A DNA stretch of 54,286 bases from Nanoarchaeota archaeon (GCA_018897155.1 JAHILE010000046.1:1-54286); one strand, 5' to 3'. Shown: positions 40,534 to 48,935, counted from the stretch's first letter. Notes: generated by a model not told the origin, from the sequence alone. Numbers and translations are program-made.

Positions 40534-40725
40534 TCAATTATTGTCAAATATTATTTCGTTGTCAATAGCTCCTTTTTGGAGCACAATCTCATTTGTGAAT
40601 TTTGTGCTGCAAAGAGGGCATTCCAAAAATAGGAATTCCTTTTCTTTTACCTCATTTCCTATGGTTCCGCAGTGCGGGCATTTGTCTTTTCCAAAGTGTA
40701 TGAATGTTATTTTTTCTTCATTCAT
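40534..40725 (-). CDS. small zinc-ribbon protein inside the ribosomal operon
   Basis: A 63-aa protein with a four-cysteine ribbon: CPHCGTIGNEV (residues 16-26) and LECPLCSTKF (35-44). Likely binds one zinc. It resembles free-standing zinc ribbons, but no specific family is recognised. It ends next to the eL19 start (overlap with the longer eL19 frame), so it is in the operon. Passenger gene. Confidence 0.65.
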   Translation of the reverse strand: MNEEKITFIHFGKDKCPHCGTIGNEVKEKEFLFLECPLCSTKFTNEIVLQKGAIDNEIIFDNN

Positions 40726-40778
40726 GTGTGTGTTGATGCGATCACCAGATTATATTATCTCAACCTTGTTGATTATCT

Positions 40779-41270
40779 TTATTTGTTAGTGCTTTTAATT
40801 TCCGGTTTGCTTTCTGTTTTTGATTCCTTTTCTTTTAATTTCTCTGTTTTTACGTCCTCGTTTACTGATTTTTTCTTTGATTTGATGATGTATTTTGGGT
40901 TGAGGATCTTGAGATTCAGCTTTCTTGCTGCTTCGACAACATCTATCTTCTTTTTATTCCCGACTGTTGCCGCAATCCTTACTGCGTATTTCTTTGCGTC
41001 AATACCGTTAAGTTCGCTGACATTGTGGACTAGGATCTCAAAAAGGCCGCTTGCATGCATTCCACGCACGAGCTTTGGGCTTCCATATCCTGGAGTCGGC
41101 GCTTTTTCATTTCCAGCATATCGATTTCTGTTTTTGTTATCGTGCCCCTGAACTGATTTTCTCCATCCGCTTCGCGCAAGCCTTGCAAGCTTGTTTCGGT
41201 CGTGCCTCTTAAAGTGAGGCTTTCGCGCCTTCATTTCCTTGCGGACTTCGATTAAATCTTCAAATTTCAT
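40779..41270 (-). CDS. rpl32e: ribosomal protein eL32
   Basis: About 163 aa from the ATG at 41270 (MKFEDLIEVRKEMKARKPHFKRHD), preceded by AGGTGTAATTTTT. The core KPHFKRHDRNKLARLARSGWRKSVQGHDNKNRNRY and TPGYGSPKLVRGMHASGLFEILVHN is diagnostic of L32e. A Lys/Glu/Ser tail of about 40 residues extends past the domain. Canonical position after uL6. Confidence 0.95.
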   Translation of the reverse strand: MKFEDLIEVRKEMKARKPHFKRHDRNKLARLARSGWRKSVQGHDNKNRNRYAGNEKAPTPGYGSPKLVRGMHASGLFEILVHNVSELNGIDAKKYAVRIAATVGNKKKIDVVEAARKLNLKILNPKYIIKSKKKSVNEDVKTEKLKEKESKTESKPEIKSTNK

Positions 41271-41283
41271 AAAAATTACACCT

Positions 41284-41817
41284 TTATCCAAGTTTTGCTT
41301 TTTCGATTATGTACGCGCCGTCCTGGAATATGCGCGAGTCTTTTGAGCGCTTGTTTTTGCTGAGCTTTTCTATGCTCGCAGCAGTCTGGCCGACAGAGTA
41401 TTTGTCAATGCCGGTCACAGTTATCGATTCTTTCTGGGCGTTGACTTTTACATCTCCGTTAATTTTTGCAATTCTTGGAAATTTCTCGCCAAGAAAGTTC
41501 ATCATATGTATTTCATTGCCGATGACTTTTACAGTTATTGGGAAGTGCGTATGTATCAGCTTGAGTGTATATGTGTAGCCTCTTTCGACTCCAGTAATCA
41601 TCCCTTCAATTAGAGCAGCCCATGTTCCGACAATGGCTTTGTCTTTTTTAATTTCAGATTTTGTCGATATTCTTAGCTCTTTATCCTCAATTTTTATGTC
41701 CACGCGAGGATGCCTGAATTCTTTTGCTAACTCACCCTTTTTGCCCTTTATCTTGAGCGTGCTGCCTTCCTGAGTTACAGTTACGCCCTCGATTTTGACA
41801 ATTCTTTGATAAACCAT
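41284..41817 (-). CDS. rpl6: ribosomal protein uL6
   Basis: Two-domain large-subunit protein near the factor-binding site, 177 aa. First domain has VTQEGSTLKIKGKKGELAKEF; second has MNFLGEKFPRIAKINGDVKVNAQKESITVTGIDKYSVGQTAASIE. Preceded by GTGGTG at good spacing. Canonical position between uS8 and eL32. Confidence 0.96.
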   Translation of the reverse strand: MVYQRIVKIEGVTVTQEGSTLKIKGKKGELAKEFRHPRVDIKIEDKELRISTKSEIKKDKAIVGTWAALIEGMITGVERGYTYTLKLIHTHFPITVKVIGNEIHMMNFLGEKFPRIAKINGDVKVNAQKESITVTGIDKYSVGQTAASIEKLSKNKRSKDSRIFQDGAYIIEKAKLG

Positions 41818-41840
41818 AATAACACCACAACACTCAAATT

Positions 41841-42227
41841 TCAGTAAACATATGCCACAAGCGAGCCGCCGAGTTTTCCGCGTACATCCTTATGCGAAAC
41901 AAGGCCTTTTGATGTCGAAACAAGCAAGATTCCGACACCAGATGCCGGCAAAAACTGTTTTTCCCACTGCACATAAGCGTCTTTCTTTACAAAAAACCTC
42001 GGAACAATAGCTTTGCAGTCATTGATTTTTCCGCTAAGCGTCGCTTTGATTTTTCCTCCTCGCGAAGAATCTATAACTTCGAATTTCTCAAGATATCCGG
42101 TTTCCTGCATGCGCGACAAGATTTCACGTATTAATTTTGTGTTCTTGCTTATGATGCAATCTTTTTTTCCTGCCCTTTCGGCGTTTCTTATCGCAGATAT
42201 TGCATCTGCAAGAGGATCGTGTAACAT
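41841..42227 (-). CDS. rps8: ribosomal protein uS8
   Basis: 128 aa from the ATG at 42227 (MLHDPLADAISAIRNAERAGKKDCII), with GGTGA 9 bases upstream. C-terminal LPASGVGILLVSTSKGLVSHKDV is the family signature. Binds 16S rRNA helix 21. An inserted membrane gene separates it from uS14. Confidence 0.96.
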   Translation of the reverse strand: MLHDPLADAISAIRNAERAGKKDCIISKNTKLIREILSRMQETGYLEKFEVIDSSRGGKIKATLSGKINDCKAIVPRFFVKKDAYVQWEKQFLPASGVGILLVSTSKGLVSHKDVRGKLGGSLVAYVY

Positions 42228-42235
42228 ATATATAT

Positions 42236-42526
42236 TCACCAGTTCTTAGCTTTTTGTCCAAGCGCAATTAGCGCGATTCCAAAAAATAAATTGAAAACAC
42301 CTGCAATGGCATTTAATTCATATGGCAAGGCAATAAATGATATCGCACTCACCAATCCGGCATTTATACTTGTAATCAGTTGCATGGCCATGGTGTATGT
42401 GATGATTACGCCCTGAAGTGCAGTAGCTATGCCCCACAAAATCATAACTCGGGATATTAGGACATAATCAATTCCGGATTTTTTGACATTTACCGTTTCA
42501 TTTACAACTTCGATTTTTTTTGCCAT
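42236..42526 (-). CDS. small multi-TM protein inside the ribosomal operon
   Basis: A 96-aa protein with three hydrophobic stretches: residues 21-45 (YVLISRVMILWGIATALQGVI), 50-68 and 71-91 (LNAIAGVFNLFFGIALIALG). Glycine spacing suggests packed helices. No family recognised. Inserted between uS14 and uS8, stop codon within a few bases of the uS8 start, so it is co-translated. Possibly relevant to membrane targeting, but only position suggests that. Confidence 0.6.
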   Translation of the reverse strand: MAKKIEVVNETVNVKKSGIDYVLISRVMILWGIATALQGVIITYTMAMQLITSINAGLVSAISFIALPYELNAIAGVFNLFFGIALIALGQKAKNW

Positions 42527-42536
42527 TGTATATCAC

Positions 42537-42764
42537 TTATGAATATTTTTTAAATCCGACGCATTTAGCAACTTCCCGAAAGCAGTGTCTGCAGTAATAT
42601 AAATCATACTTTCTTATCATACCCATTCCTTTTTTTCCGCAGTTCCTGCAAACTGAATTGCCTAATCCGAATTTGCGGATCTTTGGCAGGTTATGCTTTT
42701 TGAATTTTGCCAGCTTCACCGGTTTATTCGCAAAAATTTTCATGCTTTTTTTGTATTCACCCAT
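42537..42764 (-). CDS. rps14: ribosomal protein uS14 (zinc-binding)
   Basis: 75 aa from the ATG at 42764, preceded by GTGGATGATT. Zinc set [28 protein letters not shown] is the archaeal uS14 signature. About 20 residues longer at the N-terminus than most archaeal S14 (usually 50-55 aa). Canonical order after uL5. Confidence 0.95.
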   Translation of the reverse strand: MGEYKKSMKIFANKPVKLAKFKKHNLPKIRKFGLGNSVCRNCGKKGMGMIRKYDLYYCRHCFREVAKCVGFKKYS

Positions 42765-42806
42765 AATCATCCACTAAGTAATCATTAATCATACAACTAT
42801 CTTTCT

Positions 42807-43331
42807 TTAAACAACCTTCAACCCTAATGAATTCTTTACAAAGTTAACTGCTTCTGTTTTTGAAATTCTATGCGCTTTGCCGACATGTGATTTTCTTATT
42901 TTGCGCGTTTTGACGCGAAAACCGCTTCTGATAAGCGCTGCATTCACATTAAGGCCGAAAACGCCTAGTTTAGGATCATATTTCTGGCCGGGTATGTCGA
43001 GATGTTCCTTTATTCCGAAACCGAAATTTCCTTCGTTGTCAAAAGACGATTCTCTGACTTTGTTCTCAACTGCTGGAAGGACTTTTTTCAAAAATTGAAT
43101 AGCTTCCGTATCCCTCAACGTGACTTTGACTCCGATAGGAAGGCCTTTTCTTAAGCGGAATGTTCTTGCCCTTTGCGAGGAAATCGTTTTTACCGGCTTT
43201 TTTCCGGTGAGTTTTTCAACGAAGATATATGCGCGCTCGACAGGTTCTCCGCTTTCTTTAAGCCCGATATTGACAACTACCTTTCCGAGCTTTATTTCCT
43301 TCATGGAACCTGATTTTGATTCTTTTTTCAT
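42807..43331 (-). CDS. rpl5: ribosomal protein uL5
   Basis: 5S rRNA-binding protein. The 174-aa frame begins MKKESKSGSMKEIKLGKVVVNIGL; the internal ATG at residue 10 is an alternative start. Signatures: LTGKKPVKTISSQRARTFRLRKGLPIGVKVTLR and FDNEGNFGFGIKEHLDIPG. C-terminal RKIRKSHVGKAHRISKTEAV is archaeal. GATGATATTTT precedes the ATG. Confidence 0.95.
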   Translation of the reverse strand: MKKESKSGSMKEIKLGKVVVNIGLKESGEPVERAYIFVEKLTGKKPVKTISSQRARTFRLRKGLPIGVKVTLRDTEAIQFLKKVLPAVENKVRESSFDNEGNFGFGIKEHLDIPGQKYDPKLGVFGLNVNAALIRSGFRVKTRKIRKSHVGKAHRISKTEAVNFVKNSLGLKVV

Positions 43332-43348
43332 AAAATATCATCATATAT

Positions 43349-44062
43349 TTATTTTTTTTTCAAAATAATTTCAGGCGTTTTTTCACCGATTACGAATACA
43401 TACTCCTTTATTGTCCTGAAATCAGAACCGTCCGAATCAATAACCACCTTGTTGCTTTCTCTTCCTTTTACAATGATTATCTCTTTGACTTTTCCAACAG
43501 TTCCTGCGGATTTTCCGCTTTCAATCATTCCAAGATTTCCTGTTTTTAATGCAAAATGCTCTATAATTTTCTGGTCTGGAAGAGATATTTTTATTGTGTC
43601 GCCAACTGCGTATTTCTTCGCATCTGCTTCACCGAATATTATGTTTCTTCCATCATGCATATTAATCTGGAATTTTCCGCCTTTTATTGTTGTTTTATTG
43701 GTTATTTTGCACAATTTGAATTTTGCATGGGTCTCATCAATTTTATTCAGCGAAAGCTTTCCTTCAACAGGTATGACTCTATAAGCATCTTTTGTCTTGG
43801 GTATTTCAAGCACATCCATCATTCCAAGCGGAAATTTTGGATTCTTAATAATCTTGCCATCAACACGGATATTTCCTTCATTAAGTATTTTTTTCACTTC
43901 GGCTGCATTTGCTGCAACGCCCAGCACATCCCTCAAAACAATCTGTAACGGTATGCAGCCATCTTTTGCGTGCGGCCCCGGCGTTGGCGCTACTGTGTAT
44001 TTCTTTGTCTTTCGCTCTATTGCGAAATGTTTTGATGCCATAAGGCGTTTTAAGTGTGCCAT
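43349..44062 (-). CDS. rps4e: ribosomal protein eS4
   Basis: 237 aa from the ATG at 44062 (MAHLKRLMASKHFAIERKTKKYTVAPTPGPHAKDGCIPL). S4-like RNA-binding segment NEGNIRVDGKIIKNPKFPLGMMDVLEIP and KOW-like C-terminal part GKVKEIIIVKGRESNKVVIDSDGSDFRTIKEYVFVIG. Archaeal/eukaryotic-specific. Canonical order between uL24 and uL5. Confidence 0.96.
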   Translation of the reverse strand: MAHLKRLMASKHFAIERKTKKYTVAPTPGPHAKDGCIPLQIVLRDVLGVAANAAEVKKILNEGNIRVDGKIIKNPKFPLGMMDVLEIPKTKDAYRVIPVEGKLSLNKIDETHAKFKLCKITNKTTIKGGKFQINMHDGRNIIFGEADAKKYAVGDTIKISLPDQKIIEHFALKTGNLGMIESGKSAGTVGKVKEIIIVKGRESNKVVIDSDGSDFRTIKEYVFVIGEKTPEIILKKK

Positions 44063-44074
44063 AATTATCAACCA

Positions 44075-44548
44075 TTACTTATTTAGACTCATTTTTATTT
44101 CTTTAGCTTCTGATTTTGGTTTTTCTTCCTTAATTTTTGCCGGCTTTTCAGCCTTTTTCACAGTTTTCTTTATTTTTTTGAGGGCGTTTATGCGTCTTTC
44201 ATCCTTTAGGTTCAGCTCGACTATCCGGACATTCGAAGCCTGAATCGGAACATTGAATTCCTTTCCGCCGGATCTCTTTCCGGATATGCCTTCAATAAAA
44301 ACAACTGATTTTGAAACATCCATCTTCTGTATTTTGCCTTCCTTTCCCGCATATTCGCCGCGCATAACTTTCACAAGATCCTCGGTTCTAATTTTCGCAC
44401 TTCTGCGGCCATATTCTTTTTGCAGGTGCTTTGAAAGGTGCGCAGATAAATATTTCCTTCGGACATGAAGCGGAGCATTGTGCCTGTATTTGCGCTGCTT
44501 TCTTGGCTGCTTGCTCGTATTCCATGTTTTTGAAAATTGTGCTTTCAT
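44075..44548 (-). CDS. rpl24: ribosomal protein uL24
   Basis: 157 aa. N-terminal FSKTWNTSKQPRKQRKYRHNAPLHVRRKYLSAHLSK is the archaeal L26/L24 leader, followed by the KOW motif VMRGEYAGKEGKIQKMDVSKSVVFIEGI. The C-terminal 35 residues are Lys/Glu low complexity (KKTVKKAEKPAKIKEEKPKSE). GAGGTTTATAATTT before the ATG. Confidence 0.95.
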   Translation of the reverse strand: MKAQFSKTWNTSKQPRKQRKYRHNAPLHVRRKYLSAHLSKHLQKEYGRRSAKIRTEDLVKVMRGEYAGKEGKIQKMDVSKSVVFIEGISGKRSGGKEFNVPIQASNVRIVELNLKDERRINALKKIKKTVKKAEKPAKIKEEKPKSEAKEIKMSLNK

Positions 44549-44562
44549 AAATTATAAACCTC

Positions 44563-44961
44563 TTAAACCACGCTTCTCGCTACTTTTCCTATGACTGAAA
44601 ATCTTTCAACAGCTTCTTTTGCTATCACGCTTTTGATTTCTTTGCCTTTCGGCTCGTTTTTTTCATCAACTATGACTGCTGCATTATCCTCGAAACTGAC
44701 GTGCATGCCGTTTGCGCGTTTGTATTCCCCGGCTTGCCTGACAATAACTGCTCTGACAAGTTCGTGCTTGATTTTTTGGTTGCCTTTTGTGACGCTGCAG
44801 ATGACAACATCACCTATTCCTGCTCGGGGATGTCTTTTTTTGACGCCGCCGTATCCTAAAACAGATATCAACTGAAGTTCTTTTGCTCCGGTGTTATCTG
44901 CGCAGGTCATAAATGAACCCGATTGAAGGGTTTTTGTCATTCTGATTGAAATTGCTTTCAT
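44563..44961 (-). CDS. rpl14: ribosomal protein uL14
   Basis: 132-aa intersubunit-bridge protein: GSFMTCADNTGAKELQLISVLGYGGVKKRHPRAGIGDVVICSVTKGNQKIK and EDNAAVIVDEKNEPKGKEIKSVIAKEAVERF split along its length. Usual length. AGGATGATTTATTT precedes the ATG. Canonical position after uS17. Confidence 0.97.
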   Translation of the reverse strand: MKAISIRMTKTLQSGSFMTCADNTGAKELQLISVLGYGGVKKRHPRAGIGDVVICSVTKGNQKIKHELVRAVIVRQAGEYKRANGMHVSFEDNAAVIVDEKNEPKGKEIKSVIAKEAVERFSVIGKVARSVV

Positions 44962-44968
44962 AAATAAA

Positions 44969-45439
44969 TCATCCTTTTAGTATTTCTATCACAACAAAGC
45001 TTTTTGTCTTGGAAAGCGGCCTGCATTCAGCGATGCGGACAACATTTCCTGTGTGAGCATTAATACATGGCGGGTTGTGTGCAGGTACTCTTGATTTCTT
45101 TCGCATGAATCTCTTGTATTTCGGAAGTTCCATTAGATAATCCCATTCTACGACAACGCCTTTGTCCATCTTGTCTGAGATGACCGAGCCTTCAAATATT
45201 CTTCCTCGGATGCTTAAATGTCCATGATAAGGACAGTTCGGATCTGAGCATGCGAGCTTCGGAGGATTTGATACCGGAACGCCAATATCTTTTGTTTTTC
45301 CTTCTTTAAGCTGTGCCGATTTTACTTCAATACCCTTGCCATTTATAGCACGCTCTTTTTTAGGCGCAAGTGCCTTAGCGTTCTGAACTTTGCTCGCTGC
45401 TTCCTGAACTTTCTCTTTTTTATCGATTTCAGTTATCAT
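44969..45439 (-). CDS. rps17: ribosomal protein uS17
   Basis: 156 aa. The core GHLSIRGRIFEGSVISDKMDKGVVVEWDYLMELPKYKRFMRKKSRVPAHNPPCINAHTGNVVRIAECRPLSKTKSFVV is recognised in sections along residues 75-155. The first 45-50 residues (KKEKVQEAASKVQNAKALAP...) are a low-complexity basic extension beyond the archaeal norm. GTGATTTTTA before the ATG. Confidence 0.95.
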   Translation of the reverse strand: MITEIDKKEKVQEAASKVQNAKALAPKKERAINGKGIEVKSAQLKEGKTKDIGVPVSNPPKLACSDPNCPYHGHLSIRGRIFEGSVISDKMDKGVVVEWDYLMELPKYKRFMRKKSRVPAHNPPCINAHTGNVVRIAECRPLSKTKSFVVIEILKG

Positions 45440-45457
45440 TAAAAATCACTTGATCAT

Positions 45458-45766
45458 TTAATTTTTAGCTATGCTAAAAAAATCCCATTTTTGCGGGAAT
45501 TTCTTTTTTATGCGTTCCTCAGGGCGCCCAAAAAAGAGCTTTCCAAGGACATCAACCTTTTTGCTGTTTGGCAAAGTCAGTTGAAATTCGCATACTGCTT
45601 TTTCAACCAGCTTTTCGTCTGTATCAGTGCGCAAAAGCAGCATTTTTTTGGTTTCATCAATTATGATTCCTTTGATTCCCTGCTTTTTTGCATCAGTTGA
45701 TTTGATTATTTCGGCTTCGAGACCGATAAGTTCATGCCTTACAATGTTTTTTTCCGTGATTGGCAT
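45458..45766 (-). CDS. rnp1: ribonuclease P protein component 1 (Rpp29/Pop4)
   Basis: 102 aa from the ATG at 45766 (MPITEKNIVRHELIGLEAEIIKS); the open frame extends by a TTG start into a hairpin repeat. Sm-like fold: GIKGIIIDETKKMLLLRTD and VLGKLFFGRPEERIKKK. Protein partner of RNase P RNA for tRNA 5' maturation. Its place between aIF1 and uS17 is the archaeal norm. Confidence 0.93.
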   Translation of the reverse strand: MPITEKNIVRHELIGLEAEIIKSTDAKKQGIKGIIIDETKKMLLLRTDTDEKLVEKAVCEFQLTLPNSKKVDVLGKLFFGRPEERIKKKFPQKWDFFSIAKN

Positions 45767-45782
45767 ATCAATCAGCTTGAGA

Positions 45783-45829
45783 TCCTTTCGCAAACTTTGT
45801 TTGCTCTGGGCTTTCCAGCATTTAGCTGG
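45783..45829. repeat. two hairpins between rnp1 and SUI1 genes
   Basis: CGCAAAC-TTT-GTTTGC (near 45789-45804) and CCAGC-ATTTA-GCTGG (45815-45829). The 23 bases 45783-45805 are the exact reverse complement of 52564-52586. The second hairpin overlaps the stop codon region of the aIF1 gene, and the first overlaps the N-terminal extension frame of rnp1. Confidence 0.7.
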
Positions 45830-46127
45830 AAATGCTTTCCTGGCTAAAACCTTGTTTTATCAGGATGTTTATTGCCTTGTTCTTATGTTTTCCCTGCAGC
45901 TCAATTGCACCGTTCTTATAGGTTCCGCCGCAGGCGAGTTCGGTTTTTAACACACTGACAAGTTTTTTTATGTCAACGCTTTTTTCATCAAGGCCGTCTA
46001 TAACTGTTGAAAGTTTTCCAAATCTTCTTTTTACCATATAGACGCGCACTTTTTGAACCTCGCGCGAGATGGTCTCGCAAACACAAAGCTCTTTTGGCAA
46101 TCCACACTTATTGCAAATGTCTTGCAT
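45822..46127 (-). CDS. translation initiation factor aIF1 (SUI1)
   Basis: 101-aa SUI1-family start-codon fidelity factor. N-terminal zinc knuckle CNKCGLPKELCVCE is the archaeal hallmark; the SUI1 fold includes KLSTVIDGLDEKSVDIKKLVSVLKTELACGGTYKNGAIELQG. The last residues (SQESISS) are encoded in a hairpin repeat. Its start overlaps the uL29 stop by one base. Confidence 0.95.
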   Translation of the reverse strand: MQDICNKCGLPKELCVCETISREVQKVRVYMVKRRFGKLSTVIDGLDEKSVDIKKLVSVLKTELACGGTYKNGAIELQGKHKNKAINILIKQGFSQESISS

Positions 46128-46363
46128 TATGATTTGATTCCTCCTTTTGGTTTTTTAGCCAAGGATATCTTTTTTTCGTTCTCGATTGTAAGTATTCTTG
46201 CAATGACTTTTTTCATATCCTTGATTTTTCCAGGATTCTCTGCGACTCCACCGACACGAATTTTACCAAGTTCCTTTGCAAGTTCGAGCCTGATTTCTGA
46301 AAGCTTTTTGTCGATAGCTTCCTTAGGCAGTTCGCGGGCATCTTTGAGTTTTAAGATAGTCAT
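46127..46363 (-). CDS. rpl29: ribosomal protein uL29
   Basis: 78 aa from the ATG at 46363 (MTILKLKDARELPKEAIDKKLSEIRLELAKELGKIRVGG). Two-helix protein at the exit tunnel; the helix pattern ends KDMKKVIARILTIENEKK. GTGATTTTA before the ATG. Sits between uS3 and SUI1 as expected. Confidence 0.95.
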   Translation of the reverse strand: MTILKLKDARELPKEAIDKKLSEIRLELAKELGKIRVGGVAENPGKIKDMKKVIARILTIENEKKISLAKKPKGGIKS

Positions 46364-46375
46364 TAAAATCACGAT

Positions 46376-47191
46376 TTATTTAGCGTCCTCTTTAGGTTCT
46401 TCTTTCTTTTCAACTTTTTCTTTTTTTGCGCGCGGTTTTCGTTCTTTTTTCAGTTTCGCTGGAGGGCTTACCGGCAATGTTTTTTCTTCTTTTGGCGCTT
46501 TTTCTGCCTTTTTTTCTTCAGCAGGCGCGACCTCAATAACCGCGATTGCTTCTTCAACTCTGACATCGTGTGCTGGCTCTTCAGCAGGTTTTTTCTCAAT
46601 TTTGCTTTCCTTTGGAATCATCTTGATTTCCTCAGGCAGTTCGCGCATTATTCTGACTTTAATTCCGATAGCACCCGGCTTTGTAAATGCCGTAAGTTTT
46701 GCGCGGTTTGCATATTTCTCTGATGTATCGCCGCATTTCTTCAAATATCCTTCGATAAATTTGTCTGATTTTGATCTTCCGCCGGAAGATTTTCCTGCAA
46801 TGACGAGTTCAGCGCCGATTGCTCCGGAATGAAGTATTTTCTTGATGAATATATTTGCAATTTTTCTTGCATTGTTGCCTTTTTCAATCGCTTCAGCTAT
46901 TCGTTTTGCAACAACCCTTGCATCAAGGTCAGGCCTTTCAATCTCTTTTATTTCGAGTTGCGGCTTGTCTATTTTGAATTTTACCGAAAGGTCTTCAGTA
47001 AGCCTCTGGATATTTGATCCCGCTCTGCCGATGACCATTCCCGGCCTTCCTGCGTAAATTATGATTCTTGTATTCAAAGGAGTTCTTTTAATTTCCGAAT
47101 GGCTGTATTCTGCATGAGCGAGCTCACGGCACAAATAAGCCTCTATATCAGCATTTCTTATTCCTTCTTTTATGAAATTACGTTCAATCAT
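46376..47191 (-). CDS. rps3: ribosomal protein uS3
   Basis: 271 aa. N-terminal KH domain with GRPGMVIGRAGSNIQRL near residues 53-69; the C-terminal S3 domain contains GAELVIAGKSSGGRSKSDKFIEGYLKKCGDTSEKYAN near 137-172. From about residue 208 a Glu/Lys/Pro-rich low-complexity tail runs to the end (about 60 residues). Canonical position after uL22. Confidence 0.96.
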   Translation of the reverse strand: MIERNFIKEGIRNADIEAYLCRELAHAEYSHSEIKRTPLNTRIIIYAGRPGMVIGRAGSNIQRLTEDLSVKFKIDKPQLEIKEIERPDLDARVVAKRIAEAIEKGNNARKIANIFIKKILHSGAIGAELVIAGKSSGGRSKSDKFIEGYLKKCGDTSEKYANRAKLTAFTKPGAIGIKVRIMRELPEEIKMIPKESKIEKKPAEEPAHDVRVEEAIAVIEVAPAEEKKAEKAPKEEKTLPVSPPAKLKKERKPRAKKEKVEKKEEPKEDAK

Positions 47192-47206
47192 TATTATGCC
47201 CCATCA

Positions 47207-47842
47207 TCATTTTTTAGATTCCTCTTTTTCGGTTTTTTCGTGTGCGTGTTCAGCAGCTTTTTTAGTTTTTGCGTGAGCATGTTCTGTTTTTGTTTCTTCT
47301 TTTTTAGCTTCTTTTGGCACCTTAGGTGCATGCTCTTTCGGCTTTTCTGTTCTTGCCTCAGCTTTCTTTTCCTGCTTTTTCGCAGCCTTTGATTTGCTTG
47401 CGCCGGTTTCATGAAGTATTATTGAAACATTTGCGCTTTTCCTTTCCTGGCCGCGGAATTCATTTCGCCTTGATCTCATGAATGTTGCGCCTTTGTTTGC
47501 AAAAGCATACTGGATAATCATGCCTTTTGTGTCAAGCCCTTTGTTTTCGGCATTTTTCTCTGCGCTGTTTATCAGCTCTAAAAACGCAAGCGAAACATTT
47601 ACAGGATATCTTCCCGGGCCCATTCCGTGCTTGTGGCCTCTGTTGTCGTTGAATTTCTTTAATGGGACTGCGCGCTTCTTTTTAATAACATCCTGTAAAA
47701 ACGCTTTTGCCGATGTCACTTTCATACCCTTTATGAATCGAGCTACCTCAACCGAATCTTTCCATGAGAGCCTTCGGTTTGAAAAGCCTGCGCGCGATGT
47801 TTTTGCCGCGCTTGTCTCGATTGGGTAATTTATATTGGACAT
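47207..47842 (-). CDS. rpl22: ribosomal protein uL22
   Basis: 211 aa. Core: KTSRAGFSNRRLSWKDSVEVARFIKGMKVTSAKAFLQDVI, GHKHGMGPGRYPVNVSLAFLELINSAEKNAENKGL, and the tunnel hairpin FMRSRRNEFRGQERKSANVSIIL. The last 55 residues are Lys/Glu/Ala/His low complexity with repeated EHAHxKT. GTGATATTAC before the ATG. Confidence 0.96.
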   Translation of the reverse strand: MSNINYPIETSAAKTSRAGFSNRRLSWKDSVEVARFIKGMKVTSAKAFLQDVIKKKRAVPLKKFNDNRGHKHGMGPGRYPVNVSLAFLELINSAEKNAENKGLDTKGMIIQYAFANKGATFMRSRRNEFRGQERKSANVSIILHETGASKSKAAKKQEKKAEARTEKPKEHAPKVPKEAKKEETKTEHAHAKTKKAAEHAHEKTEKEESKK

Positions 47843-47889
47843 GTAATATCACATTAGAGTATGTTATTTAACATTTTCACTTATATTTT

Positions 47890-48151
47890 TTATAATATAT
47901 CTATCATGCGGAAAGGTTTCTTTAAATGACGTAAATCCAAAAACATGGGGCGTACATTTACGCTACCCAATCCAGCAGATCTTGCATCACCCATGATTTT
48001 GACCATAATATTGGCAAGTTCTTCTCTAGTAATAGTTGTATCTTTTTTAAAATAATTTTCTTTCAAAACAGCGGGATACGCAATTTCATCTTCATAGTCT
48101 TTTTTTTCCTATTGCTTCTATTTTCACTGAAATATATGGTTCTTTGCTCAT
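47890..48151 (-). pseudogene. 86-aa passenger gene with a homopolymer frameshift
   Basis: Reading from the ATG at 48151 gives MSKEPYISVKIEAIGKK, then a run of eight A (T8 at 48100-48107 on the plus strand) shifts the frame. In the next frame the text continues cleanly, DYEDEIAYPAVLKENYFKK, then TITREELANIMVKIMGDARS, to a stop at 47890. One base fewer in the run restores an 86-aa protein. It fills most of the uS19-uL22 gap. Sequencing error, true mutation or transcriptional slippage cannot be told apart. No family recognised. Confidence 0.55.
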
Positions 48152-48172
48152 TCTTATGCACCATTTTATCCT

Positions 48173-48577
48173 TTACTTCAAAGCCACATTCTTGCTTCCC
48201 TTTGTTGCGCCGATTCCGGGCCCTGAGTGCTTGCCAAAGCGCCTTGTAAGGGAAAATTCGCCGAGGCGATGGCCAATCATTTCTTCTTTTATGTCGATTG
48301 ATTTCCATTCCTTTCCGCTATATACGCCGAATCTTTTTCCGACAAATTCAGGAAGGACAATCATTTCTCTTGCATGTGTTTTGATGAAAGCGCCTTCTTT
48401 TGCGGCCTTTGCCTTGACTATAAGTTTTTTCTCGACATCGGTGAAACCGCGTTTCATTGCGCGCCTTGCCCTTGACTTGACAAGCTTCATGAATTCCGAG
48501 AGCGGCATGGCTTTCAATTCCTCAAGAGTCTTGCCTCGGAATGTGAATTTTTTAATATCGATGTTTTCTTCTGCCAT
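48173..48577 (-). CDS. rps19: ribosomal protein uS19
   Basis: 134 aa from the ATG at 48577 (MAEENIDIKKFTFRGKTLEEL), preceded by TTGATATTT. Signature: VLPEFVGKRFGVYSGKEWKSIDIKEEMIGHRLGEFSLTRRFGKHSGPGIGATKGS in the last third. Usual archaeal length. An inserted gene separates it from uL2. Confidence 0.96.
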   Translation of the reverse strand: MAEENIDIKKFTFRGKTLEELKAMPLSEFMKLVKSRARRAMKRGFTDVEKKLIVKAKAAKEGAFIKTHAREMIVLPEFVGKRFGVYSGKEWKSIDIKEEMIGHRLGEFSLTRRFGKHSGPGIGATKGSKNVALK

Positions 48578-48586
48578 AAATATCAA

Positions 48587-48928
48587 CTAATTATTCGATA
48601 ATTTACTGGATTTTTCTTTTACTAAGTCATAAGATACATCTATTTCGCGCCTACCCGTACGAGTTTCGCATATTTTCCGAAATAAATATTCGGGTCCGGC
48701 ACCCATTCTTTTTTTGACTTCTTGCGGAAATATGGGGTCTTTAGGTACTGCATCACGTGATTGATAATGCATAGTAATACTTGTGCCGTCTCCTATTGAA
48801 AAGGTTTTCTCTAATGTGTAAGGATTTCCTTTAGTATCCTTCATCTCACAAAAATCTTCACCAACTTCATTAGTTGTCTTATCAAAGCCCCACTTAAAAA
48901 CGCCTTCGATATTGAACATTTTGACCAT
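48587..48928 (-). CDS. hypothetical passenger protein between uL2 and uS19
   Basis: 113 aa from the ATG at 48928 (MVKMFNIEGVFKWGFDK); the longer frame overlaps uL2 by 92 bases and is not credible. Charged, mixed alpha/beta, with EVKKRMGAGPEYLFRKICETRTGRREIDVSY near the C-terminus. I do not recognise the family. It sits 7 bases after uL2 and 9 before uS19, so it is firmly inside the operon. Confidence 0.6.
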   Translation of the reverse strand: MVKMFNIEGVFKWGFDKTTNEVGEDFCEMKDTKGNPYTLEKTFSIGDGTSITMHYQSRDAVPKDPIFPQEVKKRMGAGPEYLFRKICETRTGRREIDVSYDLVKEKSSKLSNN

Positions 48929-48935
48929 ACTATCT

